DNA of 49,369 bases from the NCBI GenBank assembly GCA_002338615.1, contig DDIS01000137.1, positions 1-49,369 of the forward strand, in the 5' to 3' direction. Numbering within the stretch: position 1 is the stretch's first letter; every line of letters starts with the position of its first letter. Under the pieces are notes generated by a model, which was not told where the DNA came from, did no database searches, and saw nothing but the letters and a program-made list of their open reading frames with translations. This document shows, one piece after another, positions 19,380 to 27,864 of the stretch. The position numbers and the translations under genes were made by a program. This DNA comes from Proteobacteria bacterium UBA1844 (GTDB taxonomy: Bacteria > Pseudomonadota > Gammaproteobacteria > Steroidobacterales > Woeseiaceae).

Positions 19380-19588
19380 TTGGCGAGTCGCCGCTCGGCC
19401 TCACCTTGCGGCATGCTACCGTGATCGTTGGCAGCTTGAATCCCGCGCAGTACGTTTTCGATGTGGTGCAGGTGATATTGGACGTCTTCAAGACTGCAGT
19501 CATCAGGCAGCTTGTCGAGTAATGCCTGGATTTCCTTAATAGCACGTGCCGTTATGACGTAACGGTTTGCTGATGCGACACGCGGCAT
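19364..19588 (-). CDS. antitoxin-like protein of a ParDE-type module
   Basis: A 74-aa protein. ATG 19588 has GGAG eight bases upstream. The pattern AIKEIQALLDKLPDDCSLEDVQYHLHHIENVLRGI then a RLAKW end is the common antitoxin type found just before ParE/RelE toxins. Its partner toxin overlaps the 3' end but is truncated. A second, more decayed copy lies at 27392-27586 on the other side of the RHS gene. It probably no longer has a toxin to neutralise. Confidence 0.75.
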   Translation of the reverse strand: MPRVASANRYVITARAIKEIQALLDKLPDDCSLEDVQYHLHHIENVLRGIQAANDHGSMPQGEAERRLAKWISE

Positions 19589-19756
19589 GTTCTGCGCTCC
19601 AAGGCATTCAGGGCCGCGTGCCCTGCTCCAGCGGCGCAACAATCCTGTCGATAATGCGGGTGTGGACATCGTTTCGAGCAGCGTTCTCGAATGCCCTTGG
19701 TTCTCATGTATCACCTTAGGGCGCTGGATCAGGTCAGAAGAATCGGTGGGGCGCAC

Positions 19757-20053
19757 TTAGTTGCCGCGTGGCTGGCGGCTTCGAAACTCATCAATATAGA
19801 ATTCGATCGGCTCAGCAGTCCCCGTCTCGTGGACATTGCCATTCATGCGGTTGACTATAAAGGGCGCATTACCGGCCAACATATATTTCGATTCTTCAGT
19901 CTCAATAAACTTCCGGGTATTGTAAAAAAATACCCAACCAAAAGACTGCTCCATAGTCCGGGTCTCAACAATGCCAAGCGGCTCACCTATGGTTTGCTCC
20001 ATTTCATCAGGCCTTGCTCTGACAATATCCATTGCCTCAAAAATATTTATCAC
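19757..20053 (-). CDS. Imm35-type immunity protein
   Basis: A 98-aa protein. GTG 20053 has an AGG site eight bases upstream. The central motif GWVFFYNTRKFIETEESKYMLAGNAPFIVNRMNG followed by HETGTAEPIEFYIDEF is the Imm35 (YrhB-like) immunity pattern, a family paired with papain-fold toxins. It lies 14 bp after the orphan papain-fold toxin tip, which is its expected partner. It should protect against that toxin when delivered by kin. Confidence 0.85.
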   Translation of the reverse strand: MINIFEAMDIVRARPDEMEQTIGEPLGIVETRTMEQSFGWVFFYNTRKFIETEESKYMLAGNAPFIVNRMNGNVHETGTAEPIEFYIDEFRSRQPRGN

Positions 20054-20066
20054 TCTTGCACCTGTG

Positions 20067-20351
20067 CTAGTTCGTTCTCAAGAATTGAAAACTCGTAAAG
20101 CCGTCAAACGACGCAGCCTTGCCTGTCTGTCCATCAAGGAATCGAACCGTACCTCGCTGATTTATGACGTTGAAGACATGACCAACTCCGTCGCCACGAG
20201 CACCAAACACCATGCCACGCGCCCCAGAGCCCGCATTCGAAATTAGCGACTCAACTTCACGTCGACCTGAAACCGCACAAAACACGCCACCAAATTGCCG
20301 TTCAAGAGCAGAAATACTGGGACGTTGATTTCCCTTGCAGCATTTCAGCAA
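20067..20351 (-). pseudogene. orphan papain-fold toxin tip (RHS/CDI C-terminal fragment)
   Basis: A stretch of 94 codons without a credible start (first possible codon is a TTG with no ribosome site). Its second half, ARGMVFGARGDGVGHVFNVI then RGTVRFLDGQTGK, matches the His and Asp segments of papain-fold (Tox-PL, possible glutamine deamidase) polymorphic toxins. The segment with the catalytic Cys is missing or degraded. It follows the RHS immunity gene on the same strand and precedes Imm35. This is the standard layout of a displaced toxin tip kept as a recombination reservoir. Confidence 0.78.
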
Positions 20352-20353
20352 TC

Positions 20354-20953
20354 TCAGGCACCGCTGAGCGATTGAGACCGGCTTGCGTATTCGGCCAATA
20401 GCTCGCTACGCCACGCTGCTGCCAGCGCTTGGGAGGAGAATCCATAGGCCAGTTGCTGCTTCAATGCCTCCGCAATATGGACAGCCTTGAACGACTTGAT
20501 CACCGGAACGTAGCGCTCCAGTGAAACGTCGCAGCGGAACGCTATTATCGCAATCTCGCTGCTTCTTTCACAGTACATGCACCACTCGGAAGCCTCTGAA
20601 GAACAACCGAACCGGTCGATGTCATAGATCCAGCCGACGCCGGGATTCGTACCTCTCAGCAGTAGCTGATACGAGTCCGGCGTTGTCGTGCGATCGATGA
20701 AGAACCGAGATTTACGAAGATCATCATCTACAGACGCGTCCATATTCGCCAGACAGGCGCAAGTCGCACCTTCGATCTCGAGCAATGCTTTGACGTGCCC
20801 GACGAACGCTGCGTCAAACATCCAGTCCGAATCGAAGAAAAAGAATTCGCACCACGCGCTGCCAAAGACATTGCGCGGGAATCTGTGATCGCGGCAAATC
20901 TGGCTATTCACATTGTCGGCAGCGTTCGCACAAATATGCTTTAGGGCGTCCAT
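20354..20953 (-). CDS. probable immunity protein for the RHS toxin
   Basis: A 199-aa protein. ATG 20953 has an AGAGAGG site nine bases upstream and begins 22 bp after the RHS stop on the same strand, the usual place for a cognate immunity gene. It is acidic, cytosolic and rich in Cys and aromatic residues (SAWCEFFFFDSDWMFD, CSSEASEWCMYCERS). No immunity family recognised. The role is inferred from position; the sequence itself does not name it. Confidence 0.6.
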   Translation of the reverse strand: MDALKHICANAADNVNSQICRDHRFPRNVFGSAWCEFFFFDSDWMFDAAFVGHVKALLEIEGATCACLANMDASVDDDLRKSRFFIDRTTTPDSYQLLLRGTNPGVGWIYDIDRFGCSSEASEWCMYCERSSEIAIIAFRCDVSLERYVPVIKSFKAVHIAEALKQQLAYGFSSQALAAAWRSELLAEYASRSQSLSGA

Positions 20954-20975
20954 ATTAGCTTACCTCTCTCTTCGT

Positions 20976-23900
20976 TCAGAAGCCGCCCAAACGGATCTTG
21001 CTCAGGATATCTCCCGCCGCATTAGTGACTTGTGCGCTTGCTGAGCCGGTGCTGGTGGCCGTGTAGATCGTGTAGGTCTTTTGACCGTTGCTGAGAATTG
21101 TCACCGGGCCGTTTGCCCCCGTGGTCTGGCGCACAATCCTGTAACTATTCGATAGGAGATTGGCCTGAAACTCTCGAGCCGTCAGATTCGTCGCCAAGTT
21201 GGCATAGCGCGACCCTGCCGCAGTTACGTTTGCCACCTTAGTGACCGCGCCAGCCCCCCTTTCGGCCGGCGCCGTGCCTTGGCGAATCGCAGTGGCACCC
21301 GTTCCCGTCGGTATCGATCCATAGTAAAACAAGTTTACGGTGTATTGTTGATAGTACACCAAATTCGGGTCAACGTGCCGGTCAAGGTCGCAACCTGTCT
21401 TGCAGGAGCCCTCAACCATACCCTGAAAGAACTCTTCATCCGACCCCCACAACAGATCGATGAAAGCGTTTACGGCAGCCCCTACGTAGGAGCCCAATGC
21501 CGTTTGGCTGTTTACATTTGGCGTCCTGTCGACGTAGGCAGTCAGCGTTCCTGAGGGATACTGCCATCCGGGATCCGTTGCCCATCGGTCAAAGTCCGGT
21601 GCTCCGGTACCGTCATCGTAAGGATTCTCAACGATGCTATCTTCAGAATCTCCCGGCAAAGGCACGATCGGAAACGGCCCACAACCGCCGATTTCCTGGC
21701 AGACGTCGATATTCGGATTTGCCGGGCCATCATCGTCGATAAATCCCGTCGGATCGATCAGCGACAGTGGATTATTGCGCACGTAGGAAAAGCGGTTGAA
21801 CGACTGACCGTTCATCGCGTGTGGCACGTAGGAATCCGAACTGATCATGCGCCCGATGATCGGATCCTGAACTCTCCCGTTCATGTGCGTCAACTGCACA
21901 TTGTCGAGATGTTCATGCCCTGTGTAGCCGCGCTCGGTCTTGTGCGAGACCGTGAACTGGCTGTCGGACGTGTCCGCGCTCCAGTCCGTATTTCGGCGTT
22001 TGCCGAAGGCATCGAAACTGTAAGACTGGACCAGCGAACCCGAGCCGTTGGTCAGCGCTACCACGCTGTTCATGTGGTCCCGATGCACGTAACGCGTGTT
22101 CGTGCTGCCGGCAGTGGGCCGTGTATAGATGGCGACAGTCTGACCATTTGCGCGGATATTGTGCTTGTACTGAGTCGTGCTGCCTACCGTTTCCTTCTCT
22201 AATAGTCCGGCAATGTAGATGGTCGTTACCGTGCTGGATCCGGTCTTGGCAACCTGTTTTACGCGCTGCCGATCAGCGCCGTAAAGGAATTCAGCGAAAT
22301 CACTGGTCCCGTAGTTGACCTTATCCGGCTTGTTATGCGACGTCCAGGTGATGGCCTTGCCCGCACGTACGTCCATGTTGCCGTTCTCATCGTATTCGTA
22401 GCTGCCAGGGCGCGTGCCGGTGATACTGCTTACAGCATGCACATTGCCGCTGTAACTGTACGTACCGACATCGCTCTTGTAGCTGATATTGCCGTTGGCA
22501 AGGTAATTCAAAGTCACCGATTGAACGCCGTTCAGTTTGGCTGTCTTCAAACGGCTAAGTCCGTCGTACGTCAGCGCCTCTGTTTTGCCCTGGTTGTTAT
22601 CCAGTCGAGAGGTCAGGTTGCCGAGCATGTCCCAGCCAAAACTCAGGTCCTGGATCGTTGCGGTGAGATTCGGGCCCGTCCTGATGGTCTTCAGAAAACC
22701 ATTGGCCCGATCATATGCCCGATCTTCATCCATGCCGTTGCCGAACGACGCCAGACGTTCCCTACCCAACGCGTCGGTTTCGTTGAGTTGATAGTAGACC
22801 GTTCCCGGACTGTCGCCATTCTTTACTTTCTCGGTGTAACCCCAGCTGTCGTAATCGTAATCCGCCTTGAAGCGCACGCCCGAGGTGCTTGTGGGATAAG
22901 TGATCCGTTTCAACTGACCCTTGCCGTCGCCGCTTGCGTGATAATCGAGGTCAATCTGATAACCAATGGAGTCCACAGTCGTCGTGATCTGGGATGCTCT
23001 ACTCAGAGTATCGAAACTATAGGCTTCGCTTACGCCACCGGGGGACGTGACCCCGGAGGGTAACCAGAGTTTGTGGTCGTTACTCGTGTAATAGCTCCAG
23101 GTGGTGGTCCCTTCACTTTCGACCCGAGTCTTAGGCAAGCCGAGCTGATTAAAGGTAAACGTCGCCGTTTGGCATTTCGCGTCTTTCCGGCTGGTCATGT
23201 CGCCAAACACATTGTAGCCAAACGTCACGCTCTTGCTCTGGTTACAGGAGGGCGCATCCATATCGGGTACAATCATCGAGATCTTGTCGCCTCGCTCGTT
23301 GTAGTTGATCGTCGTCAGCGCGTTTCCGGGGTCCCAGGTCTTGTGCAGTTGATCAAAGCTTGTGTATTCGTACTCCGTTTCACCGTTCAATTCGTCGATC
23401 ACCTTCTCAAGACGACCGAGCGGATCGTGCCGGTACTCGGTGTCCTGGCTTTCCGCGTTTGTCACAGTGTAATCCAGGCCCGAGTACGAGATTGTCGTGA
23501 TCGCACCCGAGGTCGTTGTCTCACTGATCGGCCGATCCGCTTCGACCAAGCGCCCCTGTATGTCGTAGTCCATTTGCACGAAAAAGCTGGGTTCGCCATC
23601 CACCCAAGGCAGGTAGCGCTTGTCGACCCGTCCTTGCTGATCGTAGTCGATCCGGTACTTCGATGACTCGCCGGTTGGCAGGGAACGCCACCCGCCCACC
23701 GGCCGGCCGTAACTGTCCAGGAAGTCACTTCGTTCGAACGAGTTCGCTGACGCCTCGGTCTTGATCGACATAACGCCCTCTGAAAAGGTGCAGGGCGCAG
23801 TGCATTTCGAATAGCTCGTCGTGTTGCCGGTGCTATCCGGCCGGGTTTCGCTTGCAAGGCGTCCGAGCATGTCATACGTCCATGACGTTTTTTGCCCACG

Positions 23901-26900
23901 CGCATCCTCGACGCTGAGGGGCTTCGTGTGTTTGTAGTCCCACACGATCGATGTGGTCGGATCCGTGTAGCTGTCCACATAACGTTTGATTGAGGTTGGT
24001 AATTGGCCATCGGTATCGAAGAAATACTCTGTTTTCCGGTCAGCTGCTGTACCGTTTGCGTTGTCTTCGGTAACCGTTTTGACATTGCCGTAGCCGTCGT
24101 ACGTCAACGTGGCCTTGAGCTGGTCAGCCGTCGACGCCATGGATGCGTCAGTTGAGGTAAGCAACGCGCAATTGCCAGGATCAAACGTGTTGTTCATCGT
24201 GCGGACCTGGGTCGTTGCTCCGGGGGCCTCGCGCGTCACTTTGACTTGCGTTGGCAGACTCAAGCACCAAGGGCCGGTAAGGTTGCTTCGCGTATAGTCG
24301 ATCGTCGTCTTGTACGTATCGCCAATGGCAAAATCCGAAGTCGTGGTGATGACGCGCTTTGTTACGTTGCCATAGGTTTCATCGAACGATGGATCATCGA
24401 CTGTCTTGCGCACCTTCTTGGCATGGTCCGGGCCACCTATCTGAAAGCGGTAGTGCGTCGTGGACGAAGCTCTTACAAAATAGACGCCCGAATAATCAGT
24501 CGACTGATACCATGCCGGGTCGAGCTTCGCGCTGCGATTGGACCAGTTGTCGATCCACGTCTCTTCCCATTCCAATCGGCCCACATACGGAAAATCCTGT
24601 CGATAAAGCCTGCGCGACATCCTGTAGCCTGACCCACTGTAATCGTATTCTCGAATCTGGCGGAAGCCCAGAAATCCGCGGCCTTTCAGATTTCTTTTCG
24701 AGCCCCAGTAATACACCTTGTTGGTGTAGCTGCCGCCGATACCGTCGCTGACAGTGTAGTCAGTCACAACGTGTAACGGTACCCGGTAATTCTGGTCGGT
24801 GGGAGGCGACCCCTGATAATATTGAATGTAGCGACTGCTGGTCGAAATTGGCTCGTAGTCTGGCTCAACTGTGTTGCCAAAACCGTCGGTGAATTTCGTA
24901 ACCACATCTGGATGGGCGCTGTTGTGCAAACCGATTCGCCAGTAGTTACTTGAATTGACCAACCACTCGTCGTTCGCATCACCGTCGATATCCATGGCCA
25001 CGGGCGGTTGCGAACTGGTCATTCCGCTGATGCTGACTGCGGTGGAGTTAAAACTCGTGCCATTGGATTTGTGAACTTTCCAGGTTGACGAATCGGCAAT
25101 GATGAGATCTCGGCGACCGTCCTGATCGTAGTCGGCGAAGTCGACTTTCTGTAGTAGGGACCCGGTTATGCCCGTCAGGGTTTCGCTACCGACGCCTTTT
25201 CCGGTGCTTATCCGTACTGCCCATTGAGATCCAGTTACATACACGATATCGTCCAACCCGTCTCCGTTGATATCGACGAAACGCGGAGGGTAAAATGAAT
25301 TGGAAATGCTCGGAAAGCCACCGATTAGGCTACCATACACACTGCCAGTGAAAACCAGCGGCAGTTGTTCATACGTGACAGGAAAAGTGCTCCCGATCTG
25401 CATCGTTGCGTTGATGTCGCCACGACCATCGCCATTCAGATCTGCCATCGGGCTGGTCATGACAGTCCGGTTAGGCATGGAGAAGGAAAATAGATCGTTG
25501 TGGCTGAAGACGACAGTAGCGGATGTCGCAAGGTCGTTACCGACACTCTTGCGCAGGTAAATACTGTTGCCGGACTTGTACAAGAGGTCGCCACGACCGT
25601 CACCATCGACATCTTGTGCGACACCATTGGTCTGGCTGACCGTCGATTCACCTGTATTGATATCAGTGAACCCCGTACCCGTTGAGAGGTAAACATGCCA
25701 CTTGAGGTCAGTGCCCGGAAACAGCAGATCCGTTTTGCCGTCGCCATCAAAGTCGGTTACCACGGCCAGTGACGGATTCTGCGCTGACTTTGATGTATTC
25801 GACGGCGCGAGTAGCGTCCCGTTCGATGCAAAAAGAATTCGCCAGGTTCCCCCTTGCACTACCAGCACATCCTGCTGACCGTCGCCATTGAAATCACCAT
25901 ATTTCGGGTAGGTATGCGCGGTCGAACTGTTCCCCGTCGATTGAATAGAAGCCCATCCGGCCGTGGCGTTTTGCCAGGAAAATGTTGAGTCGGGAAGATG
26001 GTCCGCACCGACTGCCAAGTCAACAGCCGTAAGCTGGCTTCGTCCGGTGGTGCCAGTACTGTACGCCAGGTTGTAGTCACGAATGGTCCCACCACCGGTG
26101 CCAAGCAGCGTGTGCGCAATCTTTGAGAGTCGTTTTGTGCTCGACCACACCGCGCCGTAGCGATATCCGGATCGTTGGTCTGATGCGGGACGGTTTTCAT
26201 ACGTCATGGCCACACGGTATCGTGCAGACAAGCCTTCGGTAGGATTGGACGTATACTCGATCTTGTCGAGCAAGAACTCGCCTATCGATGCAGTGCCAGT
26301 ATAGAAATAATTGATTTCATTATGAAATTGGTCTTCGGTGCGATAACGCGCCCAAAATTGTGCGGCTCCCGTTCCGGTGTAATAATAGCTGGAGCCCTGC
26401 ACGTTGCCGTACGAATGATTCCGGCCATCCGGGTCCGTAACGGTGAAATACACTGGCCCGCCGCCAACCGAACCGTGCGACACAATTTTCCGGAACGTTT
26501 CAATTTCCGTTCGATATTGCGTTCCGTTTGCACCGTACGTCCCACTGATCGCGACCGGTCGTTGCCCGTCGAGGCAAAATCGATCATCCGAATCGTATCG
26601 GACACCGCGTATCTCATTGTCCTGGGCTAATGTCTTGGGACAGCGATCAATGCGAGAAATACCTTGCAGCGTCCATTTTTGACCAGCGACACCGTTGCCA
26701 CCACGATGGTTGTACGCAAGGCTTATGCTTGGCTGCAGACCGCCCGTAGCCGCGTTGAGTTTGATGGGTATTCGAAAAGTCCCCGCACCTTTCGCTGAAA
26801 CATCAAATTGGCCGGGCAGAGAACCCACTTGTTCCGCGGCGAATGACGAATGGGTACACGTTACGAAGGCAACGGCACCGAGTAGATGAAAGATTGATCG

Positions 26901-26915
26901 AGTTAAGCGTCGCAT
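20976..26915 (-). CDS. secreted SpvB/FG-GAP/RHS-repeat polymorphic toxin
   Basis: A 1979-aa protein. ATG 26915 has GGGAG eight bases upstream. Order: a signal peptide (residues 1-26), then a SpvB-type domain (about 28-330, GSLPGQFDVSAKGAGTFRIP). Seven FG-GAP/VCBS calcium-loop repeats follow (about 338-650, DFNGDGQQDVLV, DVDGDGRGDLLY and others), then YD/RHS repeats (about 900-1660). The RHS-core end (DPIIGRMISSDSYVP ... NNPLSLIDPTGF) reaches residue 1725. The last 254 residues are the variable tip, with a terminal domain of about 78 residues (YANLATNLTAREFQANL ... YTIYTATSTG) that I cannot assign. Export is by Sec, and no PAAR or VgrG is nearby. The RHS cage likely encloses the tip. A downstream gene is the probable immunity partner. 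Confidence 0.92.
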   Translation of the reverse strand: MRRLTRSIFHLLGAVAFVTCTHSSFAAEQVGSLPGQFDVSAKGAGTFRIPIKLNAATGGLQPSISLAYNHRGGNGVAGQKWTLQGISRIDRCPKTLAQDNEIRGVRYDSDDRFCLDGQRPVAISGTYGANGTQYRTEIETFRKIVSHGSVGGGPVYFTVTDPDGRNHSYGNVQGSSYYYTGTGAAQFWARYRTEDQFHNEINYFYTGTASIGEFLLDKIEYTSNPTEGLSARYRVAMTYENRPASDQRSGYRYGAVWSSTKRLSKIAHTLLGTGGGTIRDYNLAYSTGTTGRSQLTAVDLAVGADHLPDSTFSWQNATAGWASIQSTGNSSTAHTYPKYGDFNGDGQQDVLVVQGGTWRILFASNGTLLAPSNTSKSAQNPSLAVVTDFDGDGKTDLLFPGTDLKWHVYLSTGTGFTDINTGESTVSQTNGVAQDVDGDGRGDLLYKSGNSIYLRKSVGNDLATSATVVFSHNDLFSFSMPNRTVMTSPMADLNGDGRGDINATMQIGSTFPVTYEQLPLVFTGSVYGSLIGGFPSISNSFYPPRFVDINGDGLDDIVYVTGSQWAVRISTGKGVGSETLTGITGSLLQKVDFADYDQDGRRDLIIADSSTWKVHKSNGTSFNSTAVSISGMTSSQPPVAMDIDGDANDEWLVNSSNYWRIGLHNSAHPDVVTKFTDGFGNTVEPDYEPISTSSRYIQYYQGSPPTDQNYRVPLHVVTDYTVSDGIGGSYTNKVYYWGSKRNLKGRGFLGFRQIREYDYSGSGYRMSRRLYRQDFPYVGRLEWEETWIDNWSNRSAKLDPAWYQSTDYSGVYFVRASSTTHYRFQIGGPDHAKKVRKTVDDPSFDETYGNVTKRVITTTSDFAIGDTYKTTIDYTRSNLTGPWCLSLPTQVKVTREAPGATTQVRTMNNTFDPGNCALLTSTDASMASTADQLKATLTYDGYGNVKTVTEDNANGTAADRKTEYFFDTDGQLPTSIKRYVDSYTDPTTSIVWDYKHTKPLSVEDARGQKTSWTYDMLGRLASETRPDSTGNTTSYSKCTAPCTFSEGVMSIKTEASANSFERSDFLDSYGRPVGGWRSLPTGESSKYRIDYDQQGRVDKRYLPWVDGEPSFFVQMDYDIQGRLVEADRPISETTTSGAITTISYSGLDYTVTNAESQDTEYRHDPLGRLEKVIDELNGETEYEYTSFDQLHKTWDPGNALTTINYNERGDKISMIVPDMDAPSCNQSKSVTFGYNVFGDMTSRKDAKCQTATFTFNQLGLPKTRVESEGTTTWSYYTSNDHKLWLPSGVTSPGGVSEAYSFDTLSRASQITTTVDSIGYQIDLDYHASGDGKGQLKRITYPTSTSGVRFKADYDYDSWGYTEKVKNGDSPGTVYYQLNETDALGRERLASFGNGMDEDRAYDRANGFLKTIRTGPNLTATIQDLSFGWDMLGNLTSRLDNNQGKTEALTYDGLSRLKTAKLNGVQSVTLNYLANGNISYKSDVGTYSYSGNVHAVSSITGTRPGSYEYDENGNMDVRAGKAITWTSHNKPDKVNYGTSDFAEFLYGADRQRVKQVAKTGSSTVTTIYIAGLLEKETVGSTTQYKHNIRANGQTVAIYTRPTAGSTNTRYVHRDHMNSVVALTNGSGSLVQSYSFDAFGKRRNTDWSADTSDSQFTVSHKTERGYTGHEHLDNVQLTHMNGRVQDPIIGRMISSDSYVPHAMNGQSFNRFSYVRNNPLSLIDPTGFIDDDGPANPNIDVCQEIGGCGPFPIVPLPGDSEDSIVENPYDDGTGAPDFDRWATDPGWQYPSGTLTAYVDRTPNVNSQTALGSYVGAAVNAFIDLLWGSDEEFFQGMVEGSCKTGCDLDRHVDPNLVYYQQYTVNLFYYGSIPTGTGATAIRQGTAPAERGAGAVTKVANVTAAGSRYANLATNLTAREFQANLLSNSYRIVRQTTGANGPVTILSNGQKTYTIYTATSTGSASAQVTNAAGDILSKIRLGGF

Positions 26916-27371
26916 CCATGCACTCCCTTCAGTGAGTAGATCCTTACTCGGATGCGACCAATCTGGGGCTACTGCTTAAGTTCTGTCAACGGTGCTCAAG
27001 CACCGAATTCCCGCCCAAACGGCATGAATATCTCGGGCGTTGCGGTGACATAATTTGTTGTTGACGGCTCGGTCGAATAGACAACTACTTGAAAAACGCG
27101 CACGTCGCAATATTTCGAACTGGCGAATTTGCCTATCGAAGTTCTCGACGATAAGCTTGCTGGTTGATCAAGGTCACATTCACTCACGTGACTTAACGCA
27201 CGAAGTAGAGTGTGAACTGTGACACGTATCGACAAATAATCTGTAAGATTTCTATTCGCGGCTTTGCATATGCGCTATTTCGACCAGGACGTTTTGGTTG
27301 GCTTTCTCATTCGAATGTAATATCCGGATCCTATCATCGTGGGTGTTACATGAACCAAATGGACGCGAGTT
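26916..27371. other. region upstream of RHS gene, no convincing gene
   Basis: This stretch should hold the RHS promoter, but no clear -35/-10 pair was found. A frame of 79 codons on the minus strand (26996-27235, ending TPEIFMPFGREFGA) has no recognisable family, no good ribosome site and is not counted as a gene. The composition is AT-rich from 27230 to 27360. Confidence 0.4.
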
Positions 27372-27443
27372 TCAATTGATAGGCTCGGCAATCACTTCGA
27401 TGCGATCACGTGCATCAGGTAACTAGCGTACTGGGGCGTCCAT
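27372..27443 (-). pseudogene. decayed ParE toxin N-terminus (second copy)
   Basis: Read from ATG 27443 this gives MDAPVR, a stop, then LPDARDRIEVIAEPIN and a stop. It lines up with the truncated ParE at 19379 (MDIRVSWSPAALNDVEAIAEYIN). An internal stop codon and loss of the rest show that it is dead. Confidence 0.6.
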
Positions 27444-27586
27444 TTGGCGACTCGCTGCGCGGCCTCGAGCTGTGACAGGTTTCCGTATGCATTGGCAGCC
27501 TGGATTCCGCGTTGCACTTTTGCTATGACGTACAGAGAATTCTGGACGTCGTCGAGGCCGCAATTGTCGGGCAACTTGTCGAGCAT
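27392..27586 (-). pseudogene. decayed antitoxin gene (second copy of ParDE-type module)
   Basis: The frame QTMLDKLPDNCGLDDVQNSLYVIAKVQRGIQAANA ... RVAKW matches the antitoxin at 19364-19588 along its length. There is a stop codon shortly upstream and the only ATG is inside the conserved helix, so the N-terminus is lost. The original stop is also lost: it reads on past the toxin start for 16 codons. It stands on the same strand as the first copy, on the opposite side of the RHS gene. Confidence 0.65.
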
Positions 27587-27699
27587 CGTTTGAACTTGTT
27601 TTCCGCACTTATAGGGTTTCCTCCGTCACGGCGACCTTCGATCCTAACCACATTTACCGTGCGAATTCCTGCGGTTCGACCACTTGGCGAACGTATTTG

Positions 27700-27740
27700 G
27701 CCCCACGTCACTGCCAGCAAAGCGGGCAGTGACGTGGGGC
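27700..27740 (+). repeat. perfect 16-bp inverted repeat with 9-nt loop
   Basis: GCCCCACGTCACTGCC at 27700-27715 is the exact reverse complement of 27725-27740. It is one of the strongest hairpins in the window. Leader B has a corresponding hairpin at 30253-30289 with a different stem but the same CGTCAYT core. It could be an RNA stem, a cruciform recombinase site or a terminator. Confidence 0.7.
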
Positions 27741-27837
27741 GCAACCTGAGTAGCGATGCGGCCTGCGTGCGACTTCGCAACGTGAAAGGGAAGTGACAAA
27801 GCGCTTTCAGTTGCCTATCTACGAAAATGTCAAGCGT

Positions 27838-27864
27838 AAACCCCAACACGCTCTGTTGGGGTTT
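27838..27864 (+). terminator. intrinsic-type terminator hairpin
   Basis: CCCCAACA pairs with TGTTGGGG around a 5-nt loop, flanked by AAA on the left and TTT on the right, so it could stop transcription on either strand. It may separate the RHS/toxin-antitoxin strand from the cassette, or be an attenuator within leader A. Confidence 0.6.

Noticed and set aside
22335..23063. 242-codon plus-strand frame
   Set aside because: Antisense shadow of the RHS repeat region.
26996..27235. 79-codon minus-strand frame upstream of the RHS gene
   Set aside because: No recognisable motif or ribosome site; possibly decayed island DNA.
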